Of a DNA stretch of 64,000 nt, positions 24,982 through 39,687 are shown piece after piece. Numbering within the stretch: the stretch's first letter is position 1; every line of letters begins with the position of its first letter. Origin of the DNA: Struthio camelus (lineage: Eukaryota > Chordata > Aves > Struthioniformes > Struthionidae); NCBI RefSeq assembly GCF_040807025.1, contig NC_090945.1:38371088-38435087 (forward strand), given 5' to 3'. Both the position numbers and the translations under genes were made by a program. The notes beneath the pieces were generated by a model. It was not told where the DNA came from and did no database searches. It saw only the letters and a list, made by a program, of their open reading frames with translations.

Positions 24982-25105
24982 TGAAAGGAGGATTACAAAA
25001 TCATTTCAAATGTCCTATTATAAAACAAAATATTAATACACATACACTCAAAAATCAAGCATCAGCACTCTATCTGGAGTAAAAACGAGGGAAGAGTTGT
25101 AGAAA

Positions 25106-25124
25106 TTTTTTTTTTTTTTTTTTT
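25106..25124. repeat. T19 homopolymer
   Basis: There are 19 uninterrupted T between the two old CR1 fragments at 24.6-25.0 kb and 25.8-25.9 kb. Confidence 0.85.
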
Positions 25125-25814
25125 AGATAACCTCCTCCTTGCATCCCCAGGATTCTGTTTTATCTGTGTATAATCAAAATTGAGGTATCTTTTTAAAAAT
25201 ATGTCAATAGTCAATAACATCTAATTAAATAAAAATCCTAAAAATCACATTTCTTATGAAATGCCATGACTTGCTTTTACAACAAAGTAGATAGACTTTT
25301 TAAATTTGATCAAATGAACTATACTGGTCTCAGTATTTTAAAAACGATTGACAGATGACTGCTAAAATAGGTAGAAGCCATAAAAGTTTAAAAAAAATAA
25401 AAGGTACAAATAGTATTTGATGCAAGGGTGGGGAAAGCAGCCATAAAGAGATGAGGCCAGTATGATCTAACAGGTAAGAATAGAGGCTACCAAAGCATGA
25501 TACAGGCATCACTAGTGACACTGAAGCCACTTCAAAGCTGTACAAACTCCACAGAGTAGGGAGCATGTACATATTCTCAGAGCCAGGAGACTATTGCTCC
25601 TGCTGCAGGAGGCTTCCTACACATGCACTGAAGTGCATCCTAGCACTCCCCCCACAGCAAAAAGAAGGGAAAATCCAGGGAGCTCTGACAGGAGTGAGTA
25701 GAAGCTGAACCTCTGACTCTCCATTGGATTAGTCCTCAGCAGTGAAGCGCTGACCTCTGTTACTGACTACAGAGCCAGATTTTCATTTTGCCTACAAAAA
25801 AGTTGAGACATAAG

Positions 25815-25935
25815 GGATTTCAGCAATCTCTAATCCAATCTTCTACTCAAACGAGGGTCAACACTGATTTCAGACCAGACTGCTCAGGGCTTTGTCCAGT
25901 CAAGTCTGGAAAACCTCTAAGGACAAGGTGAAGGT
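25815..25935 (-). mobile_element. Old CR1 LINE 3' fragment, minus strand
   Basis: Plus-strand phrases such as 'ccaatcttctactcaaacgagggtc', 'actgctcagggctttgtccagtcaag' and 'aaacctctaaggac' match the reverse complement of the older bird CR1 3' region. That region usually reads 'ctgctcagggccttgtccagtc' and 'atctccaagga'. It is opposite in orientation to the fragment at 24,640-24,981 and is diverged. Confidence 0.8.
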
Positions 25936-25939
25936 ATGC

Positions 25940-28900
25940 ATTCTGCAGGTCCGTCAAAGGACGTAGATATTTACAAATAAGGATATAAGAAAAACAGAAC
26001 GCTACAAGCGGAACGGGAATGGACTTCAGTAAATGCAACTGCTTGGGCAATTAAAAACAAAAGAGAAAAATCTAACGAGAATGATTTTTGAAAATACCAT
26101 GTAATTGTTAACAATATAAAGCAAATGGCATTAAACATATAAACAACAGCACAGAAAACATTTCAAAATTACTCAGATTGGCCTGGAGCCAAGAGTAGTT
26201 GCTGTCTTGTAATTGCTGCAGTGACTCCTAAAAGCATTGCTCAAATGCTTTGGAAATGCTTGACATACAAGAATAAAACTCAGTATGCAGCAACAGTCTG
26301 AGCTGATATAGCATGAGCAAGACTGCATTTGTCAAGGCCTGCTAAAAGGATGCTGCAGCAATTTTGATACCAGACGATGAGAGCTAGGATGAGAGGTTTA
26401 ACTATGTGGATAGAATAGGAATCTCACAGATTTTCTGCAATGTTATTGCATGTGCAAAATGACAACAGCAGTTTCTCTGCTTCTGAAGATATGCTATTTT
26501 TCAAACACATACTAAGACAACGGGAGGCATCGCTGAATGAGGGAGCACACTTTATCAATGTTTCTGGCAGTCTTTGTCCAGCAGGCTGCTACAGATTTAT
26601 ACAATCAGCTTTTTGCATCATGGATCCCACCTTCAGGCACAAAGTGCCCCCTTCCCACCTTCACAGATATGCAGGGGGGACAAGGGGGCATTTCTCAGAG
26701 CACCATTAGGTCTGGCAATGCCCTATCAGTGAACAGAAATAGTGAAAGGCCTGGGAGGAGCCACTGGGAGGAGCTGTAGCCACAGACCATTTTAAATCCT
26801 TGCCCTCCACTCTGGAAAATGCAAACGCGGTAACAATTCTCATTCTTGCACAGTAAGTTTTCTGCAACTAAATTTCTCCTGTCTTCCTGCCTTGATAACA
26901 TTTCACAACACAGCAACTAGACTCTGACTTGAAATTCTGTTTAGCAGAGACCCACCTTCTCCTGACATCCAGAAGCTGTAATTAATCATGCTTTTTCTAT
27001 AAGTGAAGTTTATATTGAAACAAAATTTTAGAAGTTGTGAGGTTCAGAGCAATAGTCTCACCCCCAACATGCTCATTTCAAATGAAGCTATGACATACGA
27101 CCCAATAACTTTAGAAATTGCCATTTAAACATGAAACTGAAATCATTAACTCAAAGTAGCTTCATTTAGTTAGAGAAAAAAAATAAACTAATGCCATCAC
27201 CTCAGCTGCTTACCATCTTTTGAATACAATTTACTCTTGTAACTCTGTAGCATTTTTTCCTGACCACGATAAAAGTGCATTATAAAATTTCCTGATATAA
27301 ACTGAGAAATTCACTATTTCTCCTAAATTCCCACCATCCTGAGCAGCAAATAGAACATCAAGTCCATTTTTTGCTGAATTAACTTTCAAGTAATTTCACA
27401 AGTTTTCTTCCAAGTGTCATTATGAATAAGCTACTTTTGTCCTCTGCTTTCTTTCTGTTTCTATCCAGTATTATAACATCCATGTTGTCTCCTCTCTATG
27501 TAAGCTATCAGTATTTCACTGTGCCTTCCAAAAATCCACAAAGAGTATCTTCCCCCTTTTGAGACCATGATTTGAGTCAACCTTTAACGCTAGAAAGAAT
27601 AAGAATTTTGTGGTCTCATTCCACTACCTCGTGAAATGGGACACACTTCAAAGCCACTGCTGTTGAAGCTGCCAGCTTCAACACACGAAAAAGTGACTGA
27701 ACAAGCATGGAGAACTAATTCTAAGTTTTACAGAAAAGTCAACTTTTGGACATTAAAATGGTCTCCCATTTATGGTCTTCCCTAGGTCAGTCTCAAAATC
27801 TTGTCTGAAGCCATATTATAGTAGCAAATGAACAGAAACGTGAAACACAAATATGAAAAGAGACCAGATTCCCTGAATCCTAATGTGTGAAAACCAGACT
27901 ATCTTAACTCATTCAGTAAGATTCTCTAAAAGCCATAACACCATTCTCACCAAAAGCTGAAGTACTGCAAATGCCTCCCAAAATATTACCATTCATGTTT
28001 ACTCCTTTCGCCACACACCTCCCTCACAAATCAAAGGGAACACTAACAGAGCATTCACAGCCTTACCTAAAAATACAAGAAACAATGACCAAAAGTCTAG
28101 AAAGGTAGCTCACAACAAAAGTCTGAAGTAATTGGAATTGTTCAGTTTGAAGCAGTGCCTCTCTACCTCTGCTGTAGCTGAGCCTAGGGGACAAGATTTA
28201 GCATATCTCCTCCCACTCTGTGCTCTGGGGCAACGATCATGTCTTTCACGTTCTCTCCCTGGGGCCCTGCAACTGTCTGTTTCTCAGCCCCCCAAGCAGA
28301 AGCGTTCCCACCTCCAAGAGCACATTGCCAAGATGAGGCCTCAGTTTTCATGGCTCTCCTGTAGCTGCGGTTCCTACTGAGCGAGATGCAAGTTATAAAA
28401 TATGGACTCCTAAGCTCCAGAGATGCACCACAACTGGCACACGAGCCACCTCAGCACATCACAAGGCCAAGCACAGAGTCAGAAACAGCCACAGCTAGGG
28501 ATCTGACTTGCCACTGTCCCATTGTTAATGCCAGTACCCACTGCAGCTGAGCACGGTACCACGCCACAAAGGCCTGTAGACTTCCGGCTTAGAAGACAAG
28601 AGTGAGGAGAGGCACAATCGCTCTCTTCAATGTGAAAAGCCTATCTGCATGCAGGAAAGATGCTACTTATTCCATCCACAACAAATATAAAGAGGGAGAG
28701 AGGGAAGGGGCCTGAGCTGCAGGAGAGGTTATCTGGCAAACACTAAGAAGAAGAGGGGAAAGAGCTAGGGCAAGGAAGAGGGGTCTCAATGATCTCCCAA
28801 AGTCCCTGCTGGCCCTGGTTTCTCTCATTAAGCACAGGTAATAAGATATCAGAACATTAGAAAAATTTCTAATGACGCAGTTTACATAGGACCTAGTGTC

Positions 28901-31900
28901 ATGTCACAATAGGTATGTTAGTAAGTATGTCAGAAGGCATAGCAATGTAGAGGGCAATGCTCTCTTCTGGAGAAAAAGGAGGAGGAAACACTTTAGAGTT
29001 CAAAGTCATGGCGGCTTCCTGAAACAGAAAGCAAATTCATTTTGCTGTGTTGCAAAGATCTTATTTAAATAAATAACCCTAATTCACTGTAAACATGAAT
29101 ACTGCTATTCAGAGCCGAAGAGGGAAAAGCAGAGTGAACACCTTCACAACCTTGGTTTTCTGAACATCTACAAAAGATAAAGGTTTTTTCCTTCATCAGC
29201 TCAACTACGTTGCTTCTTATCGGCATACTTCACTAGGGGCATAAGACAGAACAAAGAATAGGCAGGAGAATAGCGTTACACAATGTTTAAAGCGTGTTTT
29301 ACTATTCATAACCAAGAACAATAGATACTACAAGTAATCACTACAAGGTTTTACGATAGATGGACGATGAACTAGAACACAGACGGAGTTGTTTTATGAA
29401 GCCTCGATGGGGTACTCCTCCATTACCAATGTCATGGTTGCCATTGCCTCAGAAAGATCACATCACAATCACAGCACAGTAATTAAAGAACTCTCAATAG
29501 ATTGAAGCTAAATTGCAACCACAAGCAATTTGATGGTTACAACATTTACATCACAAAGTTGAAGAAAATGAAAGGCTGAAAACTTTGCTAAGAATTCTAT
29601 CATCATCTGACGCATCTTGGTGATGGAGTAAAAACATACCTTATGCCCATGGGGAAAAAAAGATACCTTAATCAATGTGATATGGATATCCCAATTGCAT
29701 ACTTTTACAGTCTTTTGATCCCAAATCCAAATACAATGCAAAATGTAAATGCCAAAAATTATTTTCACAATGGTACAATAATACATTGAAGATGACAGGA
29801 AGAGGAAGAACTGTTGCATGTTCTCTGTCGAGACCACCTAGGATTCAGCTAGAGATTCCAGCTGAATGTTGCCTTTTCCTTTTGAAGGAGGAAATAATTC
29901 CTGCGGGATTACTGAAATTCTGGATCAAAGTGAACACTAATTTTCAAAGCTCCTAACAAAGAAGAGAATGGGAAAAAGTTGAGATGGTCTTTTTTGATTT
30001 CATGTAAAGCAGTATAAATGCTAAACTCCAATTAGGTCCTCAGTTTTATCTGTATAACCTTAAAACCTTCAAACCAAAAATTAAGGGCACCTTCTATGCA
30101 GTCTGAATTCATTAGGGTTATATGGGTTTACGTCTCCTAAACGAAACCGAGTAAACAAGTCTGCAACTGCAAAACAAACAGGAAATGAATTCAGTAATTT
30201 TGCAATAGCATGAAAAAAGCACACATGTGCCACAGCGTATGTATGAATCCACACTGAGAATAACTTAAAATTACGTTTATAAAGGCACTGGAACTTAAGC
30301 TATGACATTGGGGAAGATTAACAGAGTTTTTTGTGCATTTTGCTCACTAACTGTCTAAACAGACAATCACAGAGAGGTGAGGTGGTAATGTATTACATTA
30401 AGCTTGTCCTATTTGAAGGATGGAGGTTATTTAACAGATTTATGGAAGCTAATGCACTGTTACAGATGTTGATTCAATTAAGACAACTTTGGTGGAAACG
30501 TTAAGCAACAAAAGATCCTACACATTAATCCACATATTTCCTCAGATTTTTTAAAAAATAAACATGAAAAATTCAACATCCCCTCCAGGGATTCCCTGAT
30601 TAATCAGTTAACTGAGTGAGAAAGAAGAAGCAATTGCATGCACTCTCTGATCAGCTTCACACAAAGAAATATAAAACATTAATAGGCTATTAATAGAGCG
30701 ATTAACATTGATCTTTGGGTCACATCAAGGGGTCATTCTTCTAGGATTTGTTTGAAACTAACACTAACTTGGCTCAGGAGGATTTGTTTTTAAAACACTG
30801 AAATAACCAATTTTTCAGGATGTAATATTTCCCAAGAATAATCCATGATACCCTCAAGCAGTTCCAATCCTGTGAATTAAGCTACTCACACAGCAACCCT
30901 ATTTTGTGATTGGAAAAAAGAGCAAGTATCATGAATAAGCTTTTTTTTTTTAAATGAAGTTTTCAGAGACCAAGGATCATCTCTCTTGTTAGGGGTAAAG
31001 AATGTAACGTAGCATAACTTCTTTCAGACTAAGCAAATATTACTTTTAGGCCAAAACTTTTTATTACTAACCTCATATGCTATTCTTTTGATAGTAACTG
31101 TCAATACAGTGATTCCCTGACCATCACCTTCCCTAGCTATCATTTCCTTATATGCCATTAAATTTATGTACATAAAGTTAGATAGACAAGCTTAATCTCT
31201 GTTACCACTGTAATGCAGTGCTCTCCATTACAATTCTCAGGCCATGATTTGCAAACAAACAAACAAAAACCCTCACAGAGGAATATAGATGTAGATAAAA
31301 TATCTGTGGAAAGGTAGCTAACTTCAAAGTAATGGGAATTTTCAGTGTCTCCTTTCAAAAAAGATAGGATGTCAAATTTTCTGCTGGAACAGTGGATGAA
31401 GAGCTTAGTGATCAGCCTTTGATATTAAGGAGATTCTGCCATTTTGTTTATTTCCTATTTCTTTTAGTTTAGATAAGAAGGTTGTGACATAGCAATTCTT
31501 AACAGCCCCTGGGGGCTTTCAAATTCTTTGAACACACAACCCAATTTTAGCATCACGTATGGAAAACCAGCAGCTCTGTTTACTTATCTTGTACTAGTAG
31601 ATAGAATGAATTTCACATTCTAGCAGAAAGCGTCACTAAAGTGGATACGTGTCAAGAAATTCCCCAGAACGATCTTGGGAAAAAGCCTATGCCAAAAGCG
31701 CTCCCAAGTATCTAACGTTTTTCTGTGTTAATGTGGATGTGCAGCTAATCACGAAAGACTCAAAGATGGCAAGTACTCTGGCCTACTGTACCATATGTGT
31801 TGTTCCACTCTGTATCCGTAATCCAGTGGACCCATTTGATGCAGTTGTTCCCTTTATCTAGATATATACCATTTCTTATAAAAGAAAGTTCAGCTGATCT

Positions 31901-34900
31901 AGACCTTTATCTTGAGAGTGAATTTCCATAATGCATTCTATATACAGATATTTCTTAAGACAACTCTGAAACAGCACTCCATGAGAACATCTTGGGTCCT
32001 CACTGATTTGCATAAAGGCATCCATTTTTCTGTGCAATACTCTGGTAAATTGAGATAAATAAGATACTCAGTTTAGCAGCTGATCTTAAGCCTACATCCA
32101 GATTCACAGGCAATATCACTGACTTATTCTTCGAGATCCTTTAGTTCTGTAGCCATCTAAATATTCTTTTAAAATATTAGGATTTAAATAGGAAAATAAA
32201 TAGTGTATTTATTACATACAACCTCCTATTTTAATGGGATGAAGTTCAATTCTTTGCAAACCATGTCAGCAATCCCCACCAGTTGGAGGCATATTATCAG
32301 TGTAACACCAAGTTCTAATCTCACAAAAACAACCAAAAAAATTTTTAAAGAAAGTATTACTATAAAAGTTATCAAAATTAGTCTAAACTGTAACAAAGAG
32401 ACACAAGACCCTCATGAGGACACCAGGCACCTTTGAAAACAGACAAGGATACTGATAAACTTTTCATTTCCCACAAACAAGAGATTATCATCAGTTCAGG
32501 GTTGACTATCAACTCAAGTTTGGCCCATGATATAAAATTCTATCTAACTAATAATAAAGAATAGTGGAAGCATTTATTAGGGAAGGAAGGGTTGTTTGTT
32601 TTACACTTCCCATTTGTTTGCTGACAAAACATTCTGCCTGACTTTATAAAATAGCAGTACTCAGAATGAACAAACAGAAAAGAATTAAAATAGGATACAG
32701 TTCTCTCTCTCTAACTGATGTACCAATATAGAAGCACAAAAAGAAAGGGTAAAAATGAAACTAACTTAAAATTGACCAATCTTTTTAAAAAATGAGAATT
32801 TCTTTGCTAAAAGAATTCTGTTTTAACCAACCAACCTGAAGAGCATTTCCTACCACAATTTGAATGTCATTTATACAAATCCCCAAACTTGAAAGAAATG
32901 AAAACCACATAAACCCTGTCTAATGGCATGCAGCATGTCAGATCCTTTCTGCTTGCTCTCCTTTAAATTAGCATAACAGCTACTCAAAGACTTGCAGAAA
33001 CCAAATACGGGAGAAAATACATATTAGCAAACAACTGAGAAGCGCCAGCAGCAGATTCAGGTGTTCCAGGTATCTCTGCCTCTTAAGACCTGGGGTCCTG
33101 TGGCTCTGCCTCTGTTCTTGTTCATGAGCTGTAATTCTACCCACACAATAGCAGAAAGATCCCGTTCCTTCTTGCAGTAGTAACAGGAGCATCTGTATCA
33201 TGTGCTATTTTTAGATGCTACCAGTCCAGAACCATTTAAGAGAGGAATGAAGAGCTGCAGGCCAGAAGACAGGAGTTGCCTCCAAGTTACTGCTAGACCT
33301 GACTCAAAGGAAAACGTCAAGCTCTTAGTGCCCTTCACCACCTAGAACAAGGCCTCAAGCTGAGACAGGCTTGCTCGAGCAATGTTTTGCTTCTCTCACA
33401 GTGCTTCAGGATCTCCTAGAGGTGTACAGCAGTTTTTGTCTGCAGCATTTCCAGCTCCAGAAAGGAATCACTGCTCGGATCACACTTGGGTAACGCCTGC
33501 AGGCTCCCCTTTGCAGCCCAGGGGTTAAAACATATTACAGACAATGCAAGGCTTTGCTTCTGATTTATCACAAAACTGCAGGATCCCAAACCCAAAGCTC
33601 AGGACTATAATTCATATGCCTTAGCCTAATACTGTTCAGCGCTTCTTTTCAATTCATTTGACCACAGAAAGATATATGTTGAATACCTGTGCACCAAATG
33701 ATTTGTAGACTTTTTTTATGCACTCCTGGGAGTGTAATATCATATCTAAACTGTATTCTGGAAATCAGAGTAAAGCACTACTTCATTAAGTGACAATTCT
33801 AGCATGAGAAATTTTCAATCATTAAAATCACCATATCTTCTTGGCTATTTTTTTAAATTCATTTCAGACATGGGAAACAAGCAACATTTTACAATAAAAT
33901 ATGAATAGTCTGTCTTGCAGATAATGCTTTACAAGATCCAGATAGGGCATTTAAAAGCTCTTAGAATTCAAGGTGTCTTCAAAAGGAAAAAGGAAAATAG
34001 TAACATTATCTTTTCTCAATAGCCTGACCGCCTCGAGGAAGTTTCTTCAGAGTTCCTTGCAAGCTGCTTAAAAATTACAGGCAGTCTTCCCATCAGAACA
34101 GGGAGAAAGGAAAGAAAATTATTTTATCCGACATTTAGATCTCAGAATCCCAAACAGCTAACTTTCCGGAGTCTGAGTCACATAACTGCATATTTCAAAC
34201 TCTAGTAAAAAGGGCTCATGTTGTTTTAAGACCTTGCATTTGGTTTCTGTGAAGCACCAACAAACTCGGAGGAAGCTTTATCAAGGCCTTAGTTTCCCGA
34301 TGCAAAAGAAAATAAAAATGTGCACTTCCAGCAATAATGTATCAGCATCAAAACCTGTAGTGACACATATCACATACCCATGGAAGAACCAGATTGCCAT
34401 TGAACTGTCAGTAAATATTCAGCGTCACTGAGAAGCATTAATACATTTCTCCTCTCAGTTTTGCCTCTAAAACTTTGAAAAATCCACTTACAGAATCTGC
34501 CAACCCCGTTTCAGCTATAGGCTATTCACATGCATTCTTTGCAATCAAGGACAACTTTAATTCAGACATTTTACTACATACCAGTGATGCAGGAGTTTCA
34601 ACACTAGACATGCATATACAATGCTAAATTCCAGCACAGATTTGAGGTGGTATATTTGTGCCCATACGCTATTAGAACCATGACAGGTATACTGCTGGAG
34701 AGTTACAAACTGCACTGAGGCAGCTCTTCCTGGAGCTGAAGGGTCTGCCTTCATTCAACATATGATATTTAATGTGGCATGCAGGCCAATTGTATGGATT
34801 TAAATAGCCACCCAGTTATCCCTGGATTTGTGACAGCTGCAATAACAGGAAGAACAACTCATTCTGAGGGGCTTTTTTGATTTTTTTTTTGATTGTTTGG

Positions 34901-35705
34901 TTTGTTGGTGCGGCTTTTTTCCTGAAGGATAGCAAAGGATATACTCATACCTTAACGTTTCATGGTGAAACTTCAGCGTGTCCATCTCTCTCTCACACAC
35001 ATGGATACTCAGGAAAAAGGCAAACGCTAAGCCATTCAACAATTCTCTGTCTCGTCTTTAGCATAACTATTGCTCACAGTGCACTATAAAGACTTTTTTC
35101 TTCTCTCTACTTTCAGCTCCTCAATTAAATCCCCTTTATTGGATTATGGATTAATGCAACAACTACAGCAGCAAGTCCTTTCTAAAAGGATGAAAAAACC
35201 TAAGGTGGGGACCATTATACAGTGCAAGTTTACACTTTGAGTTTGTGGGTTTGTTTTGGATAATTTGTGTATTACAGGAAATCACCGTTTACATTTAGTT
35301 GAATGTGTTTTGAACAATAGATATGACATAAATTAGCACCTGCTAAAACACTTCCGCAAACATTTAAGTAATTAAAACAAACCCATGTTTTCATTAAAAC
35401 ACGTAATGTCCAAGGAAACTAAGAGCAAGTCATTTTAAGTCACCGCTCCCGTTAAACAATGATTAGCAATCCTGAGCTCTGAGAATTCAAATACTGTATA
35501 CAAACAATTTCACTCTTGCCACATATGTTAAAGGCAACATTAAATTTAGCATGTTAGATGACTTACAGACGACTACCATTTGAATGTAAAATGCTGAAAT
35601 ATTGGTGCTGCTTCTTATCCACAACAAGATAACACTGTATTATGCTATCATCAGACTGTAATCCTGTTTAAAAAAAATAAAAATAACAAAAAACACACTA
35701 ATAAT
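25940..35705. other. Long AT-rich stretch without recognised genes or repeats
   Basis: Nearly 10 kb shows no gene, no CR1 and no large satellite. The 28,130-28,380 and 33,240-33,520 areas are somewhat less AT-rich but show no coherent exon. A purine-rich stretch lies near 28,690-28,790. A small palindrome (ATTAGAAA around AA) lies near 28,857-28,874. Confidence 0.45.
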
Positions 35706-35711
35706 CAGAGT

Positions 35712-35895
35712 AGTTTTTACCCAAGTGATCTCAAAGCACTTTATAAATGTAGCCAAGTATTCTTGTTCTTCAGAGGCACAAAAAAGAAGCAGTATACTCT
35801 TAAGTAGGCATGTCTCAGAAAAAGTCAGTGGCAGAAACTAGGAACAGAAAATCCAATTCTCCCAAGTATCATGCCACTGCTCTCTCTACATCTCC
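35712..35895 (-). mobile_element. MIR-type SINE relic, minus strand
   Basis: In plus-strand order I see 'gtgatctcaaagcactttataaat', then 'cttcagaggcacaaaaaag', 'tcagtggcagaaactaggaacagaaa' and 'ccactgctctctcta'. This is the MIR order in reverse orientation: the region with 'aagcactttacaaa', the 'gaggcacagagag' core, 'agtggcagagctgg', and 'gtgctctttcca'. It is diverged and lacks clear tRNA-like boxes. Confidence 0.7.
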
Positions 35896-36533
35896 ACCCC
35901 TAAAGGACTGAAGAAAAACAGCAGCTACATGAATTAAAAATAACTTACGATCAGCAAGACAGCGATGAAGACAGAAGCCCTGTGTAAACTAAATGAGCTA
36001 GAAATTTAAATCTAGAACCAGACTCTAAACTGGGGAAAGCTGACATTATAAGGTTAGGTTAACATTCTGCCCAATTAAATGGACTTGACTTTTCTAAGAC
36101 AACAATTTTTGATCTGAAGAACACTACTAAAGCACTGACAGCGTGAAGCAAAAATTCTCTTCTATTAGTCAAATTGATATAGTTGAAGAGACTAGACAAG
36201 CTTTCAGCCAAAGATGGCCTCCAGATCTCAAAACAAACAAACAAAAAATCCCATACCTTTTCAGAACTAACTTCAACTTGAGAAAGTTTGCTCTAGTTTC
36301 AACTAATCAATATGTTAACCAACATAAGAGTGGTTGGTAGCCTCTGGAGTGGAGAGGGACCGATTTTCAAGCAAAAAGGAAAACTTTAAACTACCCTTAT
36401 TGGACAAAGAGGACAAAATAAGCCGTTACTATTTACCTGTGATATATTGAAGAATTACTCTTACTTCCATAGGAACATTTGATACATTGGATTAAGCACA
36501 TTACATGTGTGAATATGCAGGACCCACAGACTT

Positions 36534-36643
36534 TGCTGACTTTACTGGCAAGGGGTTTAAGAGGGAGAAGAGCAAACAGTGTAAGATGTGCTGACTTTAC
36601 TGGCAAGGGGTTTAAGAGGGAGAAGAGCAAACAGTGTAAGATG
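36534..36643. repeat. Perfect 55-bp tandem duplication
   Basis: The 55 bases at 36,534-36,588 are repeated exactly at 36,589-36,643. The unit begins TGCTGACTTTACTGG and ends CAGTGTAAGATG. There are no mismatches between the copies in AT-rich non-coding DNA, which points to a recent event or a variable-number locus. Confidence 0.97.
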
Positions 36644-37795
36644 GTGAAGATTCACTGGCAAGCTTTGCATCCACTGCTCTTCAGGACCTGGTAACAGTTG
36701 ATGCAAGTATGTCTGCAAAAAGTTTGGCTCCAATTAACTTCAGGGTAGGGGATTATCTGAAGGCTAGGAGAGAGGGTCAGAGTGAAATTTCTTCCACGCA
36801 GGTGTTCCAGTAGCAGTGGTAATGTTTAATCATTTTCTGTATAGATTTCAAGCTAGAATGCTAAACTACATGGGGACTTTGTATTTATTGCACTGCAGTA
36901 CGTTCTTATACGCTATTCAAATATGTTATTTATTTCTCTAGACAAATAGTCTTCTGAGGTATAGATCCATTTTTGTTTTGCAAGATGAATATCAAAAGCA
37001 CTCTCCTTACTGCAGGAGCAGTGATAACCGAGGGCCAAACTGCACACATTTTGTTATTTGTTGCAGATGATTCCTAGCTTCTAGGCTGCATCTTCTTTCT
37101 TTAATATACGTAGTTTACGGGCTGCCATTTGTTACTGAGCTGGATGTTTAGGAAGTTAATGCTGATGAAGAAACATACAATGAAAAAGCACACCACAGTT
37201 CTAGATAGCTAAAACTGTGCAATCTGATTTCTTTCTTTATTCTTACTTGAGTCAGCTTTCCAGCAAAAACTGTACCAGAATTACCACTTTTCTTTGACAG
37301 TTACACCTAGCATCAGTTGCCATCACATACTCAAGTCACAAACGGTTCACAGTCATTACAACATCAATACAACCATAAAACCAGTTCTCAAGAGCAGACT
37401 ATTCAAACACAGAAAAATTCCATATAGAAAGATGAAGAGAAGACGAGTATTATTCAAAGCTACAAAATATCTTCCATTCCATTATTCATAATGACTTTTG
37501 GACATTAAGGATTTATGAATATCAGCTGTGATTAGCCAAGCGCAGTCTCTTGAACTGAATTTCCATGTTGACTGCATTTCCAGTATTTTAATAGTACCCA
37601 CTGTAATATCAAAATCCTCACAAACTTTAATTTATTCCAAACAATTCTTAGGGTGTAAGTTATCTTCCAGTTTTATATATGGGTAGGTTAGGTACAAATC
37701 CACTGGCATGCACAGAGTTACCCAGGAACATCTGTGAATGCCTGCCAAAATGCAATGCTAACATAGCCTCTGAAGAGGTGGCTCCTTCAAAAAAT

Positions 37796-37845
37796 CAATG
37801 TTATGAAACACATAACATTGTAGTTATGAAAGAATCATAACTACA
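37796..37845. repeat. Two abutting perfect hairpins
   Basis: The first hairpin pairs CAATGTTATG (37,796-37,805) with CATAACATTG (37,811-37,820). The second pairs GTAGTTATGA (37,820-37,829) with TCATAACTAC (37,835-37,844), and one more T-A pair outside it. Both have 10-11 bp exact stems and 5-base loops, and both contain a GTTATG/CATAAC core. They share base 37,820. Confidence 0.9.
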
Positions 37846-39687
37846 GCTGAAGTCTTCAGTCTCTGATTTGATGACATAGCATACACGGAATATGTTGATG
37901 AATCAGCTGTGATAAAGAAGGCAACTTTAAGGTAGTTGTCTGACAATCTGAATGAAAATTATTTTATCATACATTCTAATAATCAAGAACTTCTCCAACT
38001 CTTGAATGAGACTTAAATTCAGGTTTTAGGATCTTGAAGAAAGTCAAATATCTTGAGAATGCATAAAACTACTGAAACAACATGAAAATGTAACACAAGG
38101 ATAGGAGGACAGAACTGGACAAGTGAGGGAAAGTCCAAAAAAATTACAACCAGAAGGAGACAGGGAGATGGCACTGAGACAAGAACATAAGAAATGCGCT
38201 AGAAAGCAAAATGAACCTTCCAGCACATGCAGAAAAATCCCCACTGAGACAAAGACAAAAGATGGGGAAGACAGTGAACTGAATAATTAGGAAAGAAGAT
38301 TGTTGAAATATTGGTGGTAATAAAGAATTCCAATCATTTTCCTCATGAAAAGGAGAATAGGAAAAAAAAAAAGTTTATTCCTGCTCTATATTCCCTTTCC
38401 TGCAAAAATCCACAAACTTTACATTAGTGGCATTTTGATGCTGTAAGATTCAGAGGAAAAAAAATTCAAAATTCAAAAAACTTATTTCTCTAAATAGCAC
38501 TTGCTAAGTCATAGCTGGTATCAGAGCCCAGCAAGGCAGCTCCTCTCTGAATAGACTCAGTCTCAATACATTCTCAGTGTGCTTGTTCTTCATCCACATG
38601 CAGAATTCCTCAGTCTCACTCCTAATTTCAAAAACAAGCTTATAGGGAACAACTTTCTCAAAAACGAATTCTACATAAATTCATGCAAGGACAACTTCAT
38701 TGCTGGTCATAGTTTTCCCCCAAAGAAATTGTCTTAGGGAAAACTTGCGTTCTTAATTTTTCAAGTAAGCATCAAGGCATGAAAACGCTCCATCAAAAAA
38801 AACAACTCAAGCACCATAATACAATACAAATAGATACACCACTAAGAACCAGCTACATCGTGTTATAATGGTAAAACATACAGCAGGATCCATACAGCAA
38901 AAATGGGAGTATAACTACACTATTGAATTTATACCAGCAGATGCTCTCACCAATTGATAAGTGTTCCAGTTTAAACTTGCAGACCAGAAACAGCTACACA
39001 ACAGCCGATCTGTGCTGTTTTCCCCACCTCAGAAGATGAAATTTACTGTTCTCTGCAAATATCTTTGTAAAGCACATTCATTTACAAAAGTTCTAATCCT
39101 GTTAATCAAGATTATAACGTCACGTGCCGTATAATGTAAGCACATTTGGCAGAAATCTATTTAAATCTCCAGGTTCAACTGCAACAATCTTGTTCGAGTT
39201 ACAGGAAGATGCTCATCTTTTACAAGTGAAATCCCAGTTTCTAGAAAAAAATGATAACTCTTAAGGATGAACATAGGTACTGCAATGTCATCCCACCTGA
39301 GTTAGTATCCTTCAGTACACAGACATTAACTTCTAGAACTAGCTGTTGTCTTCTGACAAAAGTTTAAAGCATCTAACAAACTTCCTCTTTATCTTGTCCA
39401 CATAGCCAGAAAAATATTTGATCACTTAACCAAATGCTTAGGAACTAATTCAAGAAATAAAACACAGACACTTAACTCAGATCAAAGGCTACAGTTAAGT
39501 CATGTGCATTAAACATTCAATGAAACAAACTAGCTACTAAAAGAAACATTTTTGAAAGCTAACACACTTTCCATTCACGATTAAATCAGCATCAACTTGA
39601 TATGCTTCCTTACAGCTACAATACAAATACCTTCTTATTTCACATACAGGTGGTCTGAAAAACAGCCTTCAGAAATCAGTCCCATGT

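Noticed and set aside
28857..28874. Small palindrome ATTAGAAA/TTTCTAAT
   Set aside because: It is 8-bp AT-rich arms only, expected by chance in this much sequence.
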